Counted from the stretch's first letter, positions 1 through 12,410 are shown. The stretch is 64,000 bases of DNA from Phoronis australis (GCA_002633005.1 NMRA01000329.1:241843-305842); one strand, 5' to 3'. The notes: generated from the letters alone by a model not told the origin. A program made the numbers and translations.

Positions 1-1974
1 CGCAGTTCAAGTCCATTGTCCTTATTAACATAATGTAAATAGAGTTAACGAATCAAGAATCCTGTCCAATATAAATCGTCACCTCTCATCAATCTCCCCC
101 TCCCGACCTCCACCCATTCGGTACGTGCTATGCGCATATACAATCGCTCTTTGAGCAAATGTTTACAGACAAAATGTTGGGCCCCCCATAAGTGATACCC
201 TAAATCCGTCAGTGGTTATCAAGCAATGGCAACTTAACAAACGATTTGGCTATTAATTGTAACGTATATTCACTTTTGAGATGACGAAATTCATGGGTTC
301 CTACATAAACAAAATTTAGGCGTATTTGGCTTTGACTAGATTAGTGCCATATTTATTCGGTATGAGTCAGTCTGATTGGTTTAATAACATATGACATGAC
401 ACTGTTCCGGGGGATACGAAACCGGGCCGATGGTTCCACTTTCGAATCAACACAGTTTCAGTGCTGAAGTGGTAAAATTAGAGGTAAGTTAGGTGCCCAA
501 AGCCCACCGCATAACCTTGAGCACTGAACGCACTGAACTTACGTTGCCTACATTACGGCGTTTTCCCGTTGCTCCCAACTTGTTCGATTCTATAGCCCAA
601 CAAGTTGGGAAGTATACTCCTGTAGCCAATATCTTACTGATTAACTCCATTCTGGCAGTAACAGTTGGAGGGCCAGGTTTCTTTTGTTCGATAATTGCTC
701 TAATCTCCAATAAGATCGGATCTAGCCTGACTTTGCCGTGCTGTTAAAAATAAAAGTGATATAACACTTGAATATAAACCTACAGCATTTCTGAAATTTT
801 CGTCAAATGATGATCATGTTTAGTTTTTGAATCGCCAAAATCGCCCAACTGCAACCAAAGTTATGACAACCTGTCTTTCCAAATAGGCCTTACAACAATT
901 AAATTCACTTTGAGTCTGAGTATGTTCACACATGATCTGTAATAAGCCTGGTAGATAATTTGCCTGTTTGATGTCATAAAGAAACAAAAGAGTGTGCTTG
1001 GCAGTTAACAAAGAAGCTAGATGTTATCACACGCTCAGAAACTCCTACGTCTGGTAAAGTCACTGAACGGGAAAAGGCTGTCATGTAGGCTCCACGTTCA
1101 AATGTCAAAAGGTGGTTGCCTGCGCCTACGTGTGCTTACGCCCCACTACAGCACTGCGCAGTATCCAGGCTATCAAGCAGCTTCAGGTCATGGGAGTTAT
1201 TTGGCAGAAAGTAGGTACTCGTCACTGAAACAAAACTAGGACAGGAGGGGACTTTTTCGTCGATACTTTTCCGGGCATACAAATGTCCATAACTAGGCCG
1301 TTCCTAGACTGAAATCCATACGTTTCACATCAATTCCCATGCGCGCACCCAGCCTTCAATTTGGGGGGCTCGATTTCCCGGTGTTGTGGACCTTTTGCTA
1401 GCAAAAAAAAAGAAAAAAAATCGGGGGCACCACTATCAATTGCCAAATGGGAGGCGCGCATGCTTCCACACGAAATCGAGCCGGGGAGTTTCAGAAATTT
1501 ACATTTTCGGAAATACATGTAGTAGTAGTCCGGTCAGCTTGCCCGGTGCCCATACATAAGCCTTCCGGAGAAGCAACGAACTTCACACCATTTTCAAGCC
1601 ATTACTTAGTTTTGGTACAAGAATATATTTTTATTCGCGAGTTTCATCTTCATAAATCTACAATTGTACATATATATGTAGGCACATTCCAAGTGAACAT
1701 TTGCAATGGAGAAGAAAGCTCGGCGACATTTTTCAAAAGACTGGGCGTGCTGACCGGGTCACTTGAAAGCAAAAGCCACTATTTTAGTTTTATACAGTCC
1801 CCAGTTCCACTATGTAGCTTAACTTGGTCATACTACAACTGAGTGTTTTCATGTTTATGAGTCGCTGCAATGAAAGAAAACCGCTCGTCTTAGATGCTAA
1901 CTTTTCATTAAACGGGAAGCCAGTCGGTCCTAACCGGCACGGTAACGTCATTTCTAAAATATATGGTGTATAAC

Positions 1975-2288
1975 CAGGGGCGGATCCAGGATTTTGAGTA
2001 AAGGGGTCCAGGTCACAGGAATAATCAGAATTTCGGCAGATGCGCGCGCCCAGCTTAAAGTGTGGGGATGCGAGGGTCTCGAATTTTTTGGTTCGTAGAC
2101 CTGTTGATTAAAAATAAAAAACGGTAACGGGGAAGTTCAGGGCCTATGCATTTTTTATTTACCCCCCGAGCCCCCCTGGTTGCGCGCATGTGCTAGTTAA
2201 CAATTCCCACCCGAACTCCCAAATGGTATATGCTAGAATTTTAGGGGGGCCATGGGCCCCTTGCCCCCCACCCCTAAATCCGCCACTG
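1975..2288. mobile_element. hAT-like MITE with CAGKGGCGGA ends
   Basis: The element starts CAGGGGCGGATCCAGG and ends with TAAATCCGCCACTG, which are imperfect terminal inverted repeats. It is flanked by ATAAC on both sides (1970-1974 and 2289-2293), a perfect 5-bp target duplication. At 314 bp with no coding capacity, it is non-autonomous. The terminal CAG/CTG is typical of hAT-like DNA transposons, but the superfamily is inferred from the ends only. Confidence 0.7.
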
Positions 2289-3351
2289 ATAACCTCTACT
2301 TCCTGTTTTACTTTGGCACGATGTAAAAATGGCTAAATGTATAACTTGTATAGACCGATATATTTGAAAAATGACAAGCTACTTCATCGCAACCTCAATA
2401 AGCAGTGCAGTTATCGTGCGCTGACTCCATCCATCGTCTGAAGAGATTAGCAATGATTGTGTAAAAGAAATTTCGTAAAACTGGTCCCTAGTATTCCTTG
2501 CCATGGGATATGTTTCTAGTCTTGCCTACCTTTTATAGGCTAAGGAGCAACAAACTGGATGGCACTATGACATGCCTACAACATATAGTGCATGGCAAGA
2601 AATGGAAACGTCTGTCCGTTTTCCTTAAGGAAACTGGCAGACTTGAAAACTTTCTTCACGAGGAGCCATAATTGGGCTCTCGTGCTTTTTTGCTCAGGGC
2701 CCAACCATGAGGCCTGCGCACGTCTGATGCACCGCAAATGACATCAGACCACCTGCACTGTTTATTTATATGTTTCTATTTTCTTTTACTAATTTAAGTG
2801 CATGCGCCGTTTTCGAATTTAGGGTTAGCCAGCACCATTAAACTCAGAAGTGTTTTCTTGAGTATTTGACAATATATAAATGGATGCGCTTGATGGTAAC
2901 GGAAATAGAATCCGAATTAGTGCGACAAAACCCCCAAATTGGGACTTACGTTTTTAACCAGCTAAATAGGGCGAAATGCACCTTTTTATCTCTTATTTCC
3001 TACTTGTCCAGTAAAAACAGTTAGAAATCAGAGCGTTGATACGGTAGTCTCTTACACACCACACGTTGGTCACATTACGTGACCTACGGTTAAGTCTGAA
3101 ACAATCCGTCTCCACCCGCTCTTGGTAACCAGAAGACCCGGGTTCGAGCCACAGTAGGAAGAAAGAGCTTTTCATACTAACTATATGTATAGGCAGGGTT
3201 GGGAATGCCCCATGACAAAAAGGAGGAAATTTTTTACTGCCCCAAATACACATTGCAATCTAAACAACCATACCTCAACAGATCGAAAGTAAACATAATT
3301 ATCACAAGATGCCCTGTAACTGTGTCGAGTTGGCAAACACACAATCATGTT

Positions 3352-3406
3352 AAGCGGAGGGGGGGAGGCGTGGGGGGAGGGGCGGGTGGGAGGGGTGTGG
3401 GAGGTA
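3352..3406 (+). repeat. G-rich tract, quadruplex candidate
   Basis: A run of closely spaced G blocks (three to seven G each) with few interruptions on the + strand. It contains enough GGG blocks to form an intramolecular G-quadruplex in principle. The right edge coincides with the point where copy B rejoins copy A after its deletion (3391). Confidence 0.5.
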
Positions 3407-3454
3407 ATTGCAATCATCACCAAACAAGAGTACCTGTCATCTATTTCAGCAACA

Positions 3455-3455
3455 N
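3455..3455. other. Single-N join
   Basis: One isolated N lies exactly where homology between the two duplicated segments ends. Similar isolated Ns sit at 32606, 53901 and 58000. The one at 53901 is flanked by a near-identical 59-bp duplication, so these Ns look like contig joins rather than base-call failures. Confidence 0.6.
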
Positions 3456-3715
3456 CACTATATGTACAGTCACCTCACCTGCCGCGCACATGCTTTGGGC
3501 CAAAAATACAAGATTTTAACGCGGGAAATAGGAGGCCCACTAATCAACAGATTAACGAGCTTCCGGAATTGCTTCACCTCAATATCTCCCACTGCTTTCC
3601 TATCCTATTGGGGAGACTACGGGCGATAGAATATATCCAATGACGTCGTATATTTAGATTGAAACATCAAGACGAAGAGACTGACATTGCTTCAGGCCAA
3701 CAACACAAACGGCGT

Positions 3716-6143
3716 CGCAGTTCAAGTCCATTGCCCTTATTAACATCATGTAAATAGTGTTAACGAATCAAGAATCCTGTCCAATATAAATCGTCACCTC
3801 TCATCAATCACTCCCCCTCCCGACCTCCACCCATTCGGTACGTGCTATGCGCATATACAATCGTTCTTTGAGCAAATGTTTACAGACAAAATGTTGCCCC
3901 CCCCCCCTTGTGATATCCTAAATCCGTCACTGGTTATGAAGCAATGGCAACTTAACAAACGATTTGGCTATTAATTGTAACGTATTTTCACTTTTGAGAT
4001 GACGAAATTCTTGGGTTCCTACATAAACAAAATTTAGGCGTATTTGGCTTTGACTAGATTAGTGCCATATTTACTCGGTATGAGTCAGTCTGATTGGTCA
4101 GGGTTTAATAACATGTGACATGACACTGTTCCGGGGGATACGAAACCGGGCCGATGGTTCCACTTTCGAATCCAACACAGTTTCAGTGCTGAAGTGGTAA
4201 AATTAGAGGTAAGTTAGGAGCCCAAAGCCCACCGCATAACCTTGAGCACTGAACGCACTGAACTTACGGTGCCTACCACGGCGTTTTCCCGTTGCTCCCA
4301 ACTTGTTCGATTCTATATAGCCCAACAAGTTGGGAAGTATACTCCTGTAGCCAATATCTTACACACTGATTAACTCCATTCTGGCATTTACAGTTGGAGG
4401 GCCAGCTTTCTTTTGTTCGATAATTGCTCTAATCTCCAATAACTGAGATCGGATCTAGCCTGAATTTGCTGTGCTGTTAAAAATAAAAGTGAAGTTATAA
4501 CATATTTGAACATAAACCAATAGTATTTCTGAAATCTTCGTCAAATGATGATCATGTTTAGTTTTTGAATCACCAAAATCGCTCAACTGCAACCGAAGTT
4601 ATGACAATCTTTCTTTCCAAATAGGCCTTTACAACAATTAAATTCACTCTGAGTTTGACTGTGTTCACACATGGTCTGTAATAAGCCTGGTAGATAATTT
4701 GCCTGCTTGTTGTCATAAGAAACAAAAGAGTGTGCTTGGCAGTTAACAAAGAAGCTAGATGTTATCACACGCTCAGAAACTCCTACGGCTGTACGTCTGG
4801 TAAAGTCACTGAACGGGAAAACGCTGTCATGTAGGCTCCACGTTCAAATGTCAAAAGGTGGTTGCCTGCGCCTACGTGTGCCTACGCCCCACTACACTGA
4901 CAGCACTGCGCAGTATCCAGGCTATCAAGCAGCTTCAGATCATGGGAGTTATTTGGCAGAAAGTAGGTACTCGTCACTGAAACAAAACTATTATATGAGG
5001 GGACTTTTTCGTCGATACTTTTCCGGGCATACAAATTGTCCATAACTAGGCCGCTCCTAGACTGAAATCCATACGTTTCAGATCAATTCCCATGCGCGCA
5101 CCCAGCCTTCAATTTGGGGAGCTCGATTTCACGGTGTTGTGGACCTTTTGCTAACAAAAAAAAGAAAAGAAATCGGGGGCACCACTATCAATTGCGCTTT
5201 GCTTGTTTAGTGTATTTAGTGAACTTTTGTCCCGTTTTCTCGGACGTTTTGTCTCTCGGCGGCGGACCTTTTTGCCCACTTCGCCAACTGGGAGGCGCGC
5301 ATGCTTCCACACGAAACCGAGCCGGGGAGTTTCAGTAATTTACATTTTTCGGAAACACATGTAGTAGTAGTCCGGTCAGCTTGCCCGGTGCCCATACATA
5401 AGCCTTCCGGAGAAGCAACGAACTTTACACCATTTTCAAGCCATTACTTAGTTTTGGTACAGGAATATATTTTTATTCGCGAGTTTCATCTCCATAAATC
5501 TACAATTGTACATATATGTGTAGGCACATTCCAAGTGAATATTTGCAATGGAGAAGAAAGCTCGACGACATTTTTCAAAAGACTGGGCGTGCTGAAAGCA
5601 AAAGCCACTATTTTCGTTTTATACAGTCCCCAGTTCCATTATGTAGCTTAACTTGGTCATACTACAACCGAGTGTTTTCATGTTTATGAGTCGTTGCAAT
5701 GAAAGAAAACCGCTCGTCTTAGATGCTAACTTTTCAGTAAACGGGAAGCCAGTCGGTCCGAACCGGCACGCTAACGTCATTTCTAAAATATATGGTCTAT
5801 AACCAGGGGCGGATCCAGGATTTTGAGTAAGGGGGTCCAGGTCACAGGAATAATCAGAATTTCGGCAGATGCGCGCGCCCAGCTTAAAGTGTGGGGATGC
5901 GAGGGTTTCGAATTTTTGGGTTCGCAGACCTGTTGATTAAAAATACAAAAAACAGTAACGGGGAAGTTCAGGGCCTATGCATTTTCTATTTAAGCGCCCC
6001 TGGTTGCGCGCATGTGCTAGTCAGCAATTCCCACCCGAACTCCCAAATGGTATATGCTAGAATTTTAGGGGGCCATGGGAGGGGTGTGGGAGGTAATTGC
6101 AATCATCACCAAACAAGAGTACCTGTCATCTATTTCAGCAACA
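3716..6143. repeat. Duplicated repeat-rich segment, copy B
   Basis: Second copy of the segment beginning at position 1. It begins with the same CGCAGTTCAAGTCCATTG sequence and runs parallel to copy A until 6079. There it jumps directly from the equivalent of 2256 to the equivalent of 3391, and it remains homologous to 6143. Beyond that the two sequences are unrelated. A stretch of about 90 bp near 5196-5283 is absent from copy A. No gene is recognised inside. Confidence 0.85.
5814..6079. mobile_element. Truncated copy of the CAGGGGCGGA MITE
   Basis: Same element as at 1975-2288, with the same ATAAC before it (5809-5813), but its right end, including the CCGCCACTG terminus and the second target duplication, has been removed by the copy-B deletion. 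This shows that the element was inserted before the deletion occurred. Confidence 0.7.
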
Positions 6144-6652
6144 ATAATGAAGGCAATTGGATGCAACAAAAGATATATTTTTCTCAGACCAAACTGGCAT
6201 GTTGTTGTTATAAACCACTTTGAAGCTCAAAGTGTTGAGTGCAGTGGCTTGACAAGAGAAGAAAAAACAAACGACTTGCCACGTGGTGAACAATTTTCTA
6301 CCCTGACGACCCCCCTCCCGAATACGTTTTGATTAATACTCATGGCCTCAAGCAGTAACCGTCACTTTTTCCCAACCCAGATCTCACTTTCACTCTGACT
6401 ATGGAACAAGTTGAGATCAGTTACAAAACAGTAAGTGGTGACCACCAGGTCTAAATCATATGATAGTCTTTTCATCAGAATACAGATTGCAGGTTCTAGC
6501 TGCAAAAACATGACTTGTTCACTTAATGAGGCAACCTTCATGGTTGTGTGGTCTATTCACTGGGTTTTACTAATACTCAGTTTAACAATGAATGTATTTG
6601 AATAAAACTGCTCACAACATTAACATGTAAACCTGACTATGCAACACATGGG
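6144..6652. other. Gene-free spacer, probable 3' UTR of the BTB zinc-finger gene
   Basis: No coding exon is recognised. The part next to 6652 must include the 3' UTR of the minus-strand zinc-finger gene. I see no canonical AATAAA on the minus strand close to its stop codon. Confidence 0.4.
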
Positions 6653-9600
6653 TCACTGCTGATATACATAATAGTTTTGACCTTCGTAGGACATTGGAGT
6701 TAACTGAATATATTCTTGCTGATGCGCATTACTAGCAGCCTGGGTGAGCTGGTCGATAGCAGTCAGTGTTTGCACATGCTGTTCTGAACTTGCTGACACA
6801 GGCAAGTGAATGTACCCTAAAACTTCCCCAGGCTTTGACGGCTGCGAGTCCAACTCCTGTGGTGTTGTGTGAACCTCAATTTCAACCTCGTTCGAGTTCA
6901 TTGCTGATGTTGCGATTGCCAGGATTGTCTGCTGCTCCTGCTGATAGGACTGGCTGTGGTGGTGCTTGATATGAAATGATAATTTTGTGCGCTCGTAGAA
7001 GAATTTGTCGCAGTGTCCGCAAGCGAAGGTTGGAAACTCCGAGTGTCGCTGCATGTGGCGGTTCAGCTCGTACTTGAGAGCAAACCGTGCACCACAAGTG
7101 TTACACACGTGAGGGCGCTCCTTGGTGTGCACGTGGACCACATGTGCCGCACGCTGTGTCGTACGGCGGAACAATTTTCCGCAGTGTGGACATGGATACT
7201 TCTTCACATTGTTATGTACATCCATATGTAGCTTCATTGACTGGATGTCCCGCAATACCTTTCCACAGATGTCACAGATCACCGACTCCACAGTCTTTTT
7301 GCAACGGTGAGCTGTCTTGTCCCTTTCAGTAAGGAATGGCTTGAAACAGACGTCACACTTGAGTCTGGCCTGCCTGCAGAAAGACTGATGGAAGTCATAG
7401 CGACCTTTCTTACGACCCCTGAACTGAGAACAGTAGGTGCACTTCTTCCACTCGTTGATGTCCTCCTCAGTCTCCGGACAGCTGGCGGACACTTTCTCCT
7501 CATCAACATTGTCAGTATTCGACGATGATTGTAGCTGACCTATTCTTTCACAAATGCTTGTTAGCGTGTCACTGATGCGTGCACGCAATGAATCATCAGG
7601 CTCAATATCATCTATGTCTAAACTGATGTCGGACTCTTCGTCGCTGCCCAACTCTTTACCTATTCCTAACTTTCGTTGGCGTTCAATCTCCTTGGTAATC
7701 TCCTCAATAGATGGTTTCTTGGACCATTTATGTTTGCCCGACCGCATGTAGTGGACATGGGATTTTCTAGAAATAAAAATCTCTGTAAGTTGCTTTCAAC
7801 GCAATAGTAAATGCAGTAAAAAAAACTTCATCAATCAAAAATGTCATAGCTTGAAAATTACAACGGAAATACATCCTACTTTGTTTAACACGTGACTTTC
7901 GGGTCTGACATAAAAATTAAGTGTTGCTTTTTTGTTACTCCGGTATCTCAAGAGTACACCCAGGTACATGGACAGAAATAACTAGTTAAAAATATCTCAT
8001 CAAATATGCAGTAATCAACCAGTGACAATTAGAGCTGCCCACTTTTAGAAACTTGATATTTTTAATGATACGATACTTTATGTAATAGGTAATGGAAAGT
8101 TACTTGACAGAGTTCTGGAAATTTTTTGAAACCACTAGATTTTGGTCTGGTCATTCTAACCGATTCGGTAATGTGAACATTCACTCTACTATTTAATGTA
8201 ATATTATTTTATCCACACTTTCAAAAAAAATGCAGATATCAAAATAAATAATTGCCTAACACTGTAATGTGCTTTCGCCAGACTGTCAAACTCAAATATA
8301 AAGACCAGACTGGGTACACAAATCCATGTTTTTTGCCATCCACAGGACAAGCCATTGTTCTAAAAAACAATAGAAAGCCAAGCTGAACTATTGAAGATAC
8401 AAGTAATGAGCATTTCATAGAGAGATGGTCACAAAATAAATAGCAAAACTTTGATTTGTAGATTATTTTTAAAAATTACTATCCATACGTAGTAGATGTA
8501 AAAAGTCACTTAAAAAAGTCTGGTAAAGAACGGTCTCTTGAAACCTATCAACACCCTCCATTCCCTACTAGTCAGACCCAAACACCCAACCCCGATGGCT
8601 AAACAATGTGGGGTCATATACCAGCTGAAATGTGACCAGGATCCCAACCACACCTACATTGGAGAAACCAAGAGACCGTTCCTCACCTGATTCAAAGAAC
8701 ACCTGAAACTAGACAGACCAACAGGCGTTGGGGAAAATATTTTGGCAACTGGGCACACCATTTCTCTTGCATCATCCAGGATCCTAGCCCAGGAAGAAAA
8801 TTGGCATACTTGTAAGCTCACAAAGAGGCCATAAACATCAACAGTCAGCGCCCCCTCCTGAACCGGGACAGCAGACTCCACTTCCCCCCCCTTTACTCCA
8901 GCATTCTTAAAGAGCGTAAGGCAGGAAATCCCTCATTCATTGACAAAGACCTGGCGGACCAGGTCGAAACATCTGCTAACAACCAACCACGTCTCTAAGT
9001 AAGTGACTTTACATCTACAATGCCTCTAGAGACCAATGATGAACCTATTCTTCAGTATCCATACGTACTTGTACTTGAGTACCAGTATGTAACCCACGTT
9101 AGAACAGACTAAGCAAACAAAAGTCATGAAAATTAATAAATCCAAACTCTAAATACGTACTTCTCTCTTTACACGTAGCGTCCATTTGGAGAAAACATTT
9201 CCTTCCCTCTACATGTATATACAAACTTGGTTGAAGGCACAACTGTGCTATTGGTTACACAAGTTGACACTCGTTCAAATTCTCTATACAATCTCCTATC
9301 TTCCAAATGTCAAGAGAGATTATGGACAAACGGGTCAAAATGCTAGCTATATTTCTAGACCCCGTGTCTCATCTTACAGTATGCCCGAAGACAGAAGATC
9401 TTAAAAAAGTGCGAGTGAGTATAAGCCAAGCTGTCCAACAAAAATTACAGTAGTGTCTTCAACCAAGTTTGTTTTAAAGAAGAAGTGCAACCCTACTGCT
9501 TAATTTCAGCCCTACATGTACCGAAACTGTTTAAAAATGCAATATGCCAAATGTGGCTGGGCCACATTTTTGTAAGTTCATCGAGATAACGAAGGACCAT

Positions 9601-11243
9601 CTTCTGAACAAGCACACATTTTTATCTAGAATACTGAATTTGTGTACCTTGGTTTTCGACCTCTGCGAGACACTTGTGTGCGAGGAGGCTTGTAATCGTC
9701 ATCTCCACCTTCCTTCCCACTTTCATCATCGTCATCACCACTTTCTGTAATTCCCTCACACTCACTGTTATCTTCTGCAACGTAACAGTACTAAAGCATA
9801 AACACACGATGTATTGCCTTCCAAGGTATAAGTAGATTTGAAGGGAGCCAGAGGTCGGTTGCATGAAAAAGTCCCAACAGGGATACAACTACCAGTGCAT
9901 ACCAAAACAGAATTCAAAATACCGATTGTTTCCAAGTCATGACCGCCAATTTCGTTTGCAGATTTTCCACTTTATTCCATATGAAAATGATGTCACGTTA
10001 CATCTTCTGTGTAGAGTAACCAGAAACATTCAGACCTACATATTTGACAGTGCACCGTGTGATGTCAACAACTTGATTATAGTCTTCCAGTGCCACAGTA
10101 ATGAGTACATAGATTTTTGATGTGGCAGTGATAGCGCGAGTGCTTTACATACCTTTCAATAGCTCGTACAGTATTTTTAACCCTAATATATGACGAACGT
10201 CTGCTGATACAACTGCATTGTCCCAAAATCATAACCTCAAAAAATCCTGGCAACCAATTTATAAAGCGCATGCTTAGGATCAATGTTTATTCGGCAAGAG
10301 GAAGATTGTCCTCATGAATAAACATGATCAGCACATGGTCTGCCATGAGAATAGTCTGATGTCAAATCACTAACAAAATTTCACTTCTTTGGAACAATTT
10401 GAGATCGATCTCAAAACTGTTAAAGGTTTACAAAATTGTTGTCAGGATGGAGTGCATTTTCATAGCAATTGCCTTTTCTGCAAGATAAGTTTTCTTACTT
10501 ATCTTGTATCCAACAGTGATCTTTACCAATGGACTTTATCATCCATTGCTTGATCTTTTAATATTTCAAAATGATGCGGTTAGCTGACATCCTACATTAA
10601 AGTAACAATTGGCTTTAACCTTTAGTCAGATTAACAAGTTAACAAGTAATAACAGACTGATCTTACCGTCATTTTCATGGGGAGGTCGATGAAATTTGCC
10701 ATCGGGTCCTCTTGTCAATTTGGGGTAACGCTTTCTCTTGAAACCATTGTACACTTCATCTAAATCAGGTTCCGTTTTCACAGTTTTACGCGAACGTTTC
10801 TGGGTGGTCGTTTTTAAAGTGCCAATATCCATATTTGTAGATAGCGCATTATCACCACCCGCTTTTGGGTCAAGGCTGACTGTTTTGTTTTCTTTGTAAT
10901 TGCTGCACAGATCAACCAGCACTTGAATACCAAACGCTCTGCCCAGTTCTTGAAGGCGTGTGACATCACTTTCGTTGTCTAGATTGGGTGGAAGGTTCAG
11001 AGCCCCTGAGTAAACAACGTCCAGCAACACCTTCAACGTAACACCGTCCAGGTCATCCATAAGAACTTGGGTGACACCAGGGGTCAGCAGCGTCTCGCTC
11101 ATGTAGGTGCTACTGGCTGCCAACAGGAATCTATGAGCAACAAACTGTTGCTGGTCTTTGCTGATGAGAACGAGGTCGCAGTTCTGGTTGTTTATCCTCT
11201 GCTCGTTCAGGGCCTCCAGCAGCTGGGAGCTGTACGCAGCCAT
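6653..11243 (-). CDS. BTB/POZ and C2H2 zinc-finger transcription factor (ZBTB-type)
   Basis: Three coding exons, read right to left: 11243-10667, 9774-9648, 7766-6653. All have GT-AG boundaries and the phases join without a break (1818 nt, 605 residues). The start at 11243 precedes a typical BTB domain (about residues 1-115; HRFLLAASS motif), used in this family for dimerisation and co-repressor binding. Exon 2 encodes an acidic stretch followed by a basic, AT-hook-like RRGRKPRK sequence that spans the exon 2/3 junction. Exon 3 holds about six zinc fingers near residues 344-504: two atypical ones (CTYC...H...C, CDVC...H.C) and four classical C2H2 fingers beginning CDIC, CPHC, CNTC and CGHC. 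A Gln/Thr-rich tail follows. It is probably a nuclear sequence-specific regulator. A 3' splice site just upstream of the ATG (about 11267) indicates a separate 5' UTR exon. ZBTB24-like architecture is possible, but I cannot assign orthology. Confidence 0.94.
7767..8527. other. Intron 2 of the zinc-finger gene, left part
   Basis: AT-rich intron sequence adjoining the acceptor TTTATTTCTAG of exon 3. Nothing recognisable apart from short A/T runs. Confidence 0.5.
8528..8998 (+). pseudogene. Penelope-like retroelement remnant, GIY-YIG endonuclease end
   Basis: A degenerate plus-strand reading frame inside intron 2 of the zinc-finger gene, antisense to it. It contains CGVIYQLKC, then YIGETKRPF, then FKEH, and later KLKEAIN and RPLLNRD. 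This is the order of the GIY-YIG nuclease domain at the C-terminus of Penelope-like elements. The arginine expected just before FKEH is replaced by TGA (consistent with CGA to TGA), and a two-base shift lies near 8822. The frame then runs to TAA at 8996-8998. The reverse transcriptase part is missing, so this is a 5'-truncated dead copy. A GIY-YIG domain from another element type cannot be fully excluded. Confidence 0.8.
8999..10666. other. Introns of the zinc-finger gene around exon 2
   Basis: Apart from the 127-bp coding exon at 9648-9774, this stretch is intronic and shows no recognisable gene or element. Confidence 0.5.
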
Positions 11244-11267
11244 TGGCGTAGGCTTGGAGGCAAACCT

Positions 11268-12200
11268 ACAATGAGGAAAAAAGAAAAATAAAGTGTTAAA
11301 GTGAGGTCAAATGAGAAAATACAACTTCGAAACAAAAATTCAGAATTTTCGATGTGAGCACTACATACTGAGTCGCAGCCAATAAACTCTTTCCCTGGTT
11401 AAACTAGATCATTTAATTTTTTGGTTTCAACCCCTTTGATTGCAAAGGTAGTCTGTCATTTCACCCTCTCTCAATCAACATAGCTGACCAACTCAAGATA
11501 GCAATAAGGTATAGACTGATAAAATGATTTTTTACAATTCCTTTACAGCCCATTCCTAGGGCATCTTTGATAAATGTCCAAACTAGAGCATGCACACTGT
11601 TGTCCGCACACAGAATTCTATGTCTCAACTATGGAGGCAGAAATAAACCACTAGAGGGCAACACACTGCCTACACATCAAAAGGTTAAAGCATCACCTAA
11701 TCGTACAGAAGCGTCACTGTTCTAGATATGGGCTGCAAAACAGTGTAGTAATTCACCCAGTGTTTACAGACTACGATAAGCACACAATTACTTGTTGGTA
11801 ATTACAGTCTCTAGTAATGTCTATGACGCACTAGTACTACAAGTATGCAAGCTAACTGCATATGACTGAATGTCGAAACACAGAGTGATGCAAGTAAAAA
11901 ATGGCAATTTAAATGAAGGTTGCTTTTTCAGGTCGCCACAACTCTATTTCTGGTCCTCTCACAATAAAACTTATATCAAAACGTAGCACACCTTCAAAAA
12001 TGCTTATTAAATTTTTTGGAACTCTTATCATTCAAATGACTTCTACCTTGTCTGTTACGACCTTTTCCAGGGCAAGTCCAAACTTGAGACAAAAAAATTA
12101 AAATTGTGGCTACACTATTAATATTTTTGGTCTCATCTGAAAGCCTATTCTCTCTAGTTTCAGGACCCATATTTGATTGTCCTATAACTTTCAATTTTTT
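11268..12200. other. Upstream region or first intron of the zinc-finger gene
   Basis: The sequence TTGTAG before 11267 on the minus strand looks like a splice acceptor, so at least one non-coding 5' exon should lie to the right. I could not place it. No other feature is seen in this stretch. Confidence 0.4.
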
Positions 12201-12221
12201 GCCTAAATGGAACCATTTTCG

Positions 12222-12410
12222 GGGTCACTTGACCCTAAAAAATTAGCTTGATTTCCATGTGTGTTGCTAATTATTGTCATAAAAAACTAATTATGGGTAC
12301 TTTACTATACTATCAAATTTGTGCAATCACATGAATCCCAAACTTTATAAAAAATAACATTTCAACTTTGACACATCATCGATTCATCGACTTCTTGGGG
12401 TCAAAGGTCA
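12222..12410. promoter_or_regulatory. Nuclear-receptor-type half-site pairs (IR2 and DR1)
   Basis: Two paired half-sites lie within 190 bp. GGGTCA-CT-TGACCC at 12222-12235 is an inverted repeat with a 2-bp spacer. GGGTCA-A-AGGTCA at 12398-12410 is a direct repeat with a 1-bp spacer, the arrangement used by RXR/HNF4/COUP-TF-type receptors. They sit about 1 kb upstream of the first coding exon of the zinc-finger gene, but within repeat-like sequence, so function is only a possibility. Confidence 0.3.

Larger units (their letters stand above)
1..3454. repeat. Duplicated repeat-rich segment, copy A
   Basis: This segment is repeated nearly identically from 3716 onward, in the same orientation. 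The window opens inside it, so its true left end is not seen. The match runs to the base before a single N at 3455. The copies differ by scattered substitutions and small indels. Copy A lacks about 90 bp present in copy B near 5196-5283, and copy B lacks about 1.13 kb present here (2257-3390). No convincing host coding exon is visible; the short open frames do not resemble known families. It may be a real tandem duplication, but the N exactly at the homology border makes two haplotypes placed in tandem equally likely. Confidence 0.85.

Noticed and set aside
1447-1842. 131-codon open frame in copy A (related frame in copy B)
   Set aside because: The frame is broken differently in the two copies by indels, which argues against coding function.
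3085-3160. tRNA-like B box (GGTTCGAGCC) suggesting a tRNA gene
   Set aside because: No acceptor stem, D arm or anticodon arm can be paired around it. At best it is a decayed tRNA-derived SINE. A similar weak case at 58425-58480 was rejected for the same reason.
6766-7528. Plus-strand open frames over the zinc-finger exon
   Set aside because: They are shadows of the strongly supported minus-strand C2H2 exon, with no domain of their own.
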